Source: Ischnura elegans
Lineage: Eukaryota; Arthropoda; Insecta; Odonata; Coenagrionidae
DNA length: 64,000 nucleotides
Direction of reading: 5' to 3'
Assembly (NCBI RefSeq): GCF_921293095.1
Contig: NC_060253.1
Location: 80,327,992 to 80,391,991 of the forward strand
Under the pieces are notes generated by a model. The model was not told the DNA's origin. It did not search any database and saw only the letters and a program-made list of their open reading frames with translations. Below, piece by piece: positions 58,676-64,000 of the stretch. A program made the translations under genes and the position numbers. Position 1 is the stretch's first letter. Each line of letters begins with the position of its first letter.

Positions 58676-59160
58676 AATGAGGAGGTGCTTTTGCCAACCC
58701 TAGGTCGCGTCTGCTTTTTGCGAACGCGGCCTTAATGAACGCAATAGACCTTTCTGATGTCCTATTGTGCGTGAGGTCCTTCATCGGTCGATTAACAGTC
58801 CGAGAGCCCGCTCCACCGACTCTTTTCACCAAGGGTTCTTCATCGAGATGAGAAGGAGGAAATTAGACTTGAGGGTTCGCCGACAAGTCAGTCACCTCGA
58901 GGCGAAGAACTGAGCCTCTGGCTACTCACGGCCGTCGGACCACGGTGACGAGTGTTCGTTAATAGGAATGTCCATTCTAAGAAAGTGAGTCGGCCCGAAC
59001 TCGTGTGTGGTCTCAGTATCCATCTCCCGCACTGGTCGAACTGCATAGAGCTGCTCTTCTTAGCGGGTAAAATAAGAACACTTCGTCTTCCAGATCCAAA
59101 TGTCCAATTCGAACTGAATCCTCAACTGTGTCGTCGCCCAAGTCCTTGATTACATCTCTC
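58676..59160. other. G+C- and CpG-rich block of unknown nature
   Basis: This 480-bp block is clearly less AT-rich than its flanks and unlike the pyrimidine-tract patches elsewhere. It is balanced on both strands and dense in CpG (for example GTCGCGTCTGC, GCGAACGCGGCC). Only a 65-codon frame is open in it. It matches no repeat in the window and could be a regulatory element, a noncoding exon or a decayed mobile element. Confidence 0.35.
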
Positions 59161-60195
59161 GGTTTACAAGACTACTATTTCCCTTTCTCCTCAATCCCAT
59201 CACGCATACTATTCTGGAAGATTTTCTAATTTTTTTTTGTTAATCCTTTCCTTCCTTGATGGAGCCAAGTGGCCAATGTCTTCTGCCGGCTCGATCGGGT
59301 CATTCTTTTCGACGATTGTGAATGTCGTTAGGCCCAGGCGCGGTGGCAATCTCCTTGATTGTTGTGGCGTTTTTTTGTCTCCACTAATCGCTTTCCGCTT
59401 CGTGGGATATCGCGTAATGACGACGCATTTCGGGGGCCTCAAATCTTTTCTCCATGACATAATGTGTCTAAAATCTGCTCTTATTTCAAAATTAGTGCGT
59501 GTTGATGTAGTAGCTTTTACTGTTATTATACCGGACGCCCTTGAAATACCATTGATGGGTAGTAAATGACATCTGTAACGATTCTTTTTTAGAATATTTT
59601 TGCTTAAAATCGAAACGTTAATGCATGTATTACTTATCATATGCGTTTGGTTTTTGACGATAAAAGATTTTATTTATTTTCATGGAAAATGGATTTTTGA
59701 GAGTTTTCGGTCATAAGTTCCCGTTTTTCTTGTATCAAATTGTAAAATATTGTGTTGCTACATGGCGATAGTTATTATTCTTGTGCATTGAAAATCTTCT
59801 GCTTTAAATTGGTGTAACAATTTTCGCCTGACGATTACCCTCTGTGAGATAAGCTGTTCCTTACTTAATCTTTTCTTATAAACTTTTGAAATACTTACTG
59901 AGCTAATGCAGCCATTTCATCGAAAGGCATGCTTTGCAAATGTATTTTTTCTTGTTTCTTGAATTAAATTTTAAAATATGGGGTATCAAAATCTCGCAGT
60001 CCATTCAATATGTGAGGAAGTCCATCCATAGGAGAAACTATCCTTAGCCTTTTTAAGAAATGATCAATTATACCTTGTTTTTAATGTGAAGACACTTTCA
60101 TCTTCTGTCACCACCAATGAGTGACGTTTTTAAAAGAATAAAAGATACAGTTACCGGCGTGATGCGGTGGAAATCTTTGATATTTAGCTTCTTAA
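59161..60195. other. Unassigned DNA with overlapping open frames
   Basis: A 143-codon minus frame (59209-59640) and a 110-codon plus frame (59237-59569) overlap completely in a G+C-richer patch. Neither shows a motif I recognise. Confidence 0.3.
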
Positions 60196-60319
60196 AACAA
60201 CTTGTCTGTTTCCACACTATTTTATTCTCACCGACCATGGTTTCGGCAACTTGACAATGGCACAAGTTGCCGAAACCATGGTCGGTGAAAATAAAATAGT
60301 GTGAAACAAGCAAGTTGTT
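60196..60319. repeat. Foldback-family copy C, near-perfect hairpin
   Basis: A 57-bp left arm (60196-60252) and a 56-bp right arm (60264-60319) are complementary except for a few positions and one gap. They enclose a loop of about 11 nt. The arms contain ACTATTTTATTCTCACCGACC and ATGGTTTCGGCAACTT. The core ACCGACCATGGTTTCGG is shared, as ACCGACCATGGTTCCGA, with copy B at 51.9 kb. The small divergence between arms suggests a young or gene-converted structure. Confidence 0.85.
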
Positions 60320-60890
60320 TTTAATCGATTTTAATATGATCTACAGTCTCTTTCGGTAATTGCCTTTTTCATCGTTTTCTTGAACACGATTTCTACAAAA
60401 TCTGTTTTACATGAAAAGAAATACGTGAAAGATTTACTTCTTGAATATCGTGGGTAACTTGTTCAAATATCTTGAGTTCTGGATGACTGAAAACTATTAA
60501 ATTCATGATTCAATTCATTAATACTAGCACAATTGATGAAACCGCTTCGAGAGAAGCGATGCGTTATATTTCATATACATTATGCAAAACTCTAAAATTT
60601 TAGTCTCTGTTGACCTCTATTACTTTTGTCTGTCGTCTTATCGAGATTCACGGATTTGAGTGCTGTTGTGAAACCACAGAAAAAAGAGATATATTGAGTA
60701 TCTCTTTGAGGTAACTATATCTTGTTATTTCGAAACTCAGGTGTCAAACTGGAATGACTGCTCGGGTTGGGTTTGGACGTCGAGCTAAGACGAACATGTC
60801 ATTGGGCGCTAATGGTATCATAATTAACAAATGGACACGTGAAACCAAAGTAAAATAAATACAGTTAAACGATATAAACCGTGAAAAAAT
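60320..60890. other. Gene-free AT-rich DNA
   Basis: GGGTTTGGACGTCGAGC with a nearby AAGACGAACATGTCATTG (60768-60815) loosely resembles GAGTTTGGACATCGAAGC at 62448, possibly an old repeat. Confidence 0.3.
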
Positions 60891-60965
60891 TATTTAGCTG
60901 ACTCGGAATTCGAACCCGTATCTCCAAAACAGAGGGCTAACAATTTAGTTGTTGCTAACGATTAC
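60885..60965 (-). repeat. tRNA-derived SINE relic
   Basis: On the minus strand GTTAGCAACAACTAAATTGTTAGC lies in the box A region, CCCTCTGTTTTGGAGAT in the anticodon arm region and ACGGGTTCGAATTCCGAG in the T arm and box B region (60903-60919). GCTAAATAATTTTTTCACGG follows, similar in kind to the GCTAAGCCAAACGATTTTTT tail of the 10.4-kb copies, so they may be one family. The stems are poorly paired, so a working tRNA is unlikely. Confidence 0.5.
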
Positions 60966-62172
60966 ATTTTAAAATAATTTATTTCAATTGCACTATTAAT
61001 TCAGCATTTTCTTTTGGGAAGGAATATTGATTTCAACAGCGAATTTCATCATCGGTGTGGCAACTTTGCACCAGTACGCGTTACTTCGTACAAATTTACT
61101 TGTTACATTCACTATTTTGTATAGAAATGGTTTGCCATGTTTACACAATGAACAAAATTGGCGTAAAATGATAATGTGTTATATTTTCACCTTATCTTTG
61201 TGCGGGTGTGGGTAGGTTAAGAGAAGAGAAGCGCAGAATTTTAAGAGGAAACGTTTGCAGCAAAAAACGGAAACGTCTTTTTCTGCTGACATTCTCACCA
61301 TTGAGCTCAGTCAAATCGTGAAGTACGGAGCAGAAACAGTGAGATGATACCAAATATGGAACAATTGAGAAAATTCAAGTGGAATTTAAATACGGCTGCC
61401 AATAGTTAATTTTGGTCGTGCATAATGTATATCAATGGAAGTGCAACAAGCTCACGGCCCTTCGTGTCCGATCCGAATTGGAAGAAGCTTCCTATAGTTT
61501 ACTCTCTCCGAATATTTTAATGACGGAATGATCCGAATGATTTATTTGTTTGTACTAGCTCTTATATCCTTTAAAACAGACTTGAGCAGAGTCAAGTTGA
61601 ATTTGTAGAATTTAGAATTTGCCGCTTTACCTGAAATTAGCCCTCTATTGATATCCATTAAATTGCGTAGGTAATGATATCCAATTATGTGGTACGTAGT
61701 TAAAGGAGGTAGACCTGCCAGACGAAGTGTTTGCCGCCTTCTTAAAAATTTCCCAATATTCTCTTCTCACTGTACCTAATACATTAGTGGCTGCCCTATT
61801 TAACCTGCAACTCCGTTTATTTAAAGAAAATCCTATGGCCTTCCTCTAGTAATCATGGGGAATATGTGCCTTGTACAAAAAAAGACAAATTATGGAATAA
61901 ACATTCTGTTTTCACCGAAAACTGATACAATGATAGTTATAGCACAAGAATCATTATTATAAGTAAACTTGTATTCTTCACCGGACTACTTTTAGAGCTA
62001 ACAATAAAATGATTGCTGTCATTGAAGTCGGTTCACCATGTGTACGTAAGAATAGCACTGCAATCGGTTCTAATAGCTAGGAAAAGTGTTGACTTGTAAT
62101 TTTTAGGGTTAATTTACCCATATTTCATGTACTATTTGCTTCATAGTATCTACAGATATTTCTTTATTTCTA
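60966..62172. other. Gene-free AT-rich DNA
   Basis: No convincing frame, RNA or repeat. Confidence 0.4.
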
Positions 62173-62174
62173 GT

Positions 62175-62266
62175 CTTTCTTTATATGTCCGTCATCCATA
62201 ATTGTTCCCTTCCCTTTGCTTGTTTTATTTCTCCGTATCTGTCGGAAAACGTACGACTTTCCGCTT
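62175..62266. repeat. Direct repeat copy 1 (offset ~725 bp)
   Basis: TGTCCGTCATCCATAATTGT, CCCTTCCCTTTGC, TTTCTCCGTATCTG and GGAAAACGT match the copy at 62.90 kb over about 90 bp at roughly 85 percent. Confidence 0.75.
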
Positions 62267-62899
62267 GTGTTTTACATTATTGCAAACACTTTGTGTAAGT
62301 ACATTTACGAATGGTATTAGTTTTGAATCAGATAATCGCGGACCTATCACCCTTAAATGGCGTTATGAAACCGCTGGTGAAATTGATTCCATTTGAGCCT
62401 CGCAAGCATTGTTTCTTCTGGCGTCGAGTTGAAAGGACTGTCCCAGGCGAGTTTGGACATCGAAGCACGAGGAACATATTGAGGACTAGAAGGTGGAGTA
62501 GCTGAGGGGGGGGGAAGTGGTCAGGGGAGGGGGCAGAAATTGAAAACCGCCAGTGATGGCTCGTGGTTATTGGATATAAGGTGTTGACGTTGAGTCGCCC
62601 GATGCCTTCGAAGACCATCATCGACGCCATCCAAGGTCTCGCCGCAAGACCTTTTGCGGTTAGCCAGCCTCAACTAGCCGCGACTCGTGAAATATGGAGA
62701 TTAGGGATGGTGCTTGGGGGCCTTGTTCTTGACGCGCTTTTCTTTTCTTTGACGTCTGGCCAAGGCAAGAAGCAGTTGGGATTACGCTTTAAGGAGAAGT
62801 GGGAGGATTGCACGGGGGTTGAGAGAAGGTGAAGGCTGAATTTTACGGCCGGTGTTAAGTTGAACGCACGAGAGGAGATCGTTACATGTGCTTGCGATG
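62267..62899. other. G+C-elevated segment between direct repeats
   Basis: Several short frames are open on both strands, and a G-run lies at about 62506-62530. No recognised gene. Confidence 0.3.
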
Positions 62900-62992
62900 C
62901 TTTCTTTTTGTGTCCGTCATCCAAGACTGTTCTCTTCCCTTTGCCTCTTTTCTTTCTCCGTATCTGGTGGAAAACGTTCGAATTTCTGCTCA
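62900..62992. repeat. Direct repeat copy 2 (offset ~725 bp)
   Basis: TGTCCGTCATCCAAGACTGT, TCTTCCCTTTGC, TTTCTCCGTATCTG and GGAAAACGTTCGA match copy 1 at 62.18 kb. Confidence 0.75.
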
Positions 62993-64000
62993 GCCTACTT
63001 AAGATGCCATATTAATAACGCTTTTCGCCCGACGGCTCGCCTTCGGAACTCGTTGTGGTGCTGTCTTTCGTGGGCTTTAATGAGTATGCGGAATGCACAG
63101 AGAGCATCATCTCGCGTGAAGGTGGTGAGCTTGAACTCAAGAGGTTAACTAGTTCATTGTTCATGCGAGGAAGGTGTGAGGACAGTAATGCCAGGCTTGC
63201 GATAATTAGACATTGTGGTTTGCTATTTTTATAATGGCTCTGGCAATGAGGTGTTTTTCCATAGCGAATGTATTGTCATACACTTTCCATATGCTCCTCT
63301 TTATCTTTGTTTTTTTAGCTTGCCTTAATAAATGATTAGCCTTCCCTTAATTGCGTGGGATAAGGTATCATTATTGGTAGTGTCAAATTAACCGTTTGTT
63401 GAATTGAAAATTACATTTGCAAACGTTGCATTCTCTTATATTGAGTTATCCCTGTTTTGTCTTAAAACAACTCCTATTTGCAGCCTAAAAATCAAATCAA
63501 GATAGTAATTTAGAACGTATTTGTTATGATTTGGAATCAATATTTATAATGAAGTTGGGTAACTCGCAAAATGTACCATACAAACCTACCCTAACAGGCA
63601 GTATTCTTTAATTATGATGACCACTGACCAGTTGAAGTTCAGGTAGTAAAATCTGATGCGCCGAGAATGCCTAAGATCAATTAAATCGTAACTTTAACCC
63701 GTGATTTGCTATCTGAGAGTTCCTCCCCATTGAAATTCCGCGTAAACCTCTCGTGTTGACATGTTTTTGCTTCTCTTTCCGGTGAACTTCTACTAGTGAT
63801 AAATTATTTTCCCATTGGATTTGTGAGGCCTATCCTAAGGTCTATTCTTAATTATTTCCTATAGCTGTGATCCTGAGGAAGGCGATTTAATATAATAGTT
63901 ATTCAGACACTACTGAACTGCCGACCAAATATCCAATTTTTAGCGTCAATGCATTTGGCAGCGTGAAATGAGTAGAACTTATTTAATTAATTATAAAAAC
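62993..64000. other. Gene-free DNA to the window end
   Basis: A G+C-elevated part (62993-63160) grades into AT-rich sequence. No gene or repeat was recognised. Confidence 0.35.

Noticed and set aside
59209..59640. 143-codon minus-strand frame
   Set aside because: A 110-codon plus frame overlaps it completely. There is no recognisable motif, conserved start context or splice site, so neither strand can be preferred.
1..64000. CRISPR array, bacterial operons, prophage or a defence system
   Set aside because: There are no short regular repeats with unique spacers and no long bacterial-type genes. All mobile elements are eukaryotic types.
1..64000. Endogenous viral element
   Set aside because: No frame showed recognisable capsid, polymerase or envelope features. 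The only polymerase-like remnant (54 kb) belongs to a non-LTR retrotransposon.

Overview
The window looks like nuclear DNA of a large-genome arthropod. It is AT-rich, eukaryotic-looking sequence with no operons, no Shine-Dalgarno-spaced gene series and no long intact reading frames. The repeats present are typical of arthropods and other metazoans: hAT-like nonautonomous elements, tRNA-derived SINEs, a decayed non-LTR retrotransposon end and a Penelope-like tail. The species cannot be named from the sequence.

Gene content is minimal. The only convincing host-coding segment is one exon on the + strand near 2.5 kb. It starts with an ATG just after a splice acceptor and ends at one of two splice donors. 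About 260 bp upstream lies a CpG-richer block with a YY1-like CAAGATGG motif and a 14-residue upstream ORF, which could be the promoter and first exon. The rest of the window may be the next intron of this gene, intergenic DNA, or both. Most other open frames are short, overlap open frames on the opposite strand, or fall in polypyrimidine tracts, and I do not regard them as genes.

Mobile DNA, left to right: hAT-like G/C-rich-ended elements at about 4.96-5.70 kb and 8.46-8.73 kb; a head-to-head pair of tRNA-like SINE segments at 10.33-10.53 kb; a 269-bp hAT-type MITE with a perfect 8-bp target duplication at 20.37-20.64 kb; a SINE head relic at 25.6 kb; a retroposed 261-bp element with 18-bp flanking repeats at 26.4-26.7 kb; a Penelope-like 3' tail with a broken hammerhead motif at 35.2 kb; a 987-bp element with inverted termini at 38.3-39.3 kb; a foldback family at 47.3, 51.9 and 60.2 kb; a decayed LINE C-terminal segment at 54 kb; an 832-bp hAT-like element at 55.1-55.9 kb; and SINEs at 56.3 and 60.9 kb.

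The most distinctive property is the number of short, diverged tandem duplications, mostly two to four units of roughly 105 to 490 bp. They occur at 0-0.62, 9.3, 14.0, 17.7-19.0, 20.2-20.8, 22.0-23.7, 41.9-42.2, 42.7-43.4, 47.6-47.9 and 56.6-57.2 kb. They belong to unrelated sequence families, so local tandem duplication, rather than one satellite, seems to have shaped this locus. No coherent novel multi-gene system is visible.
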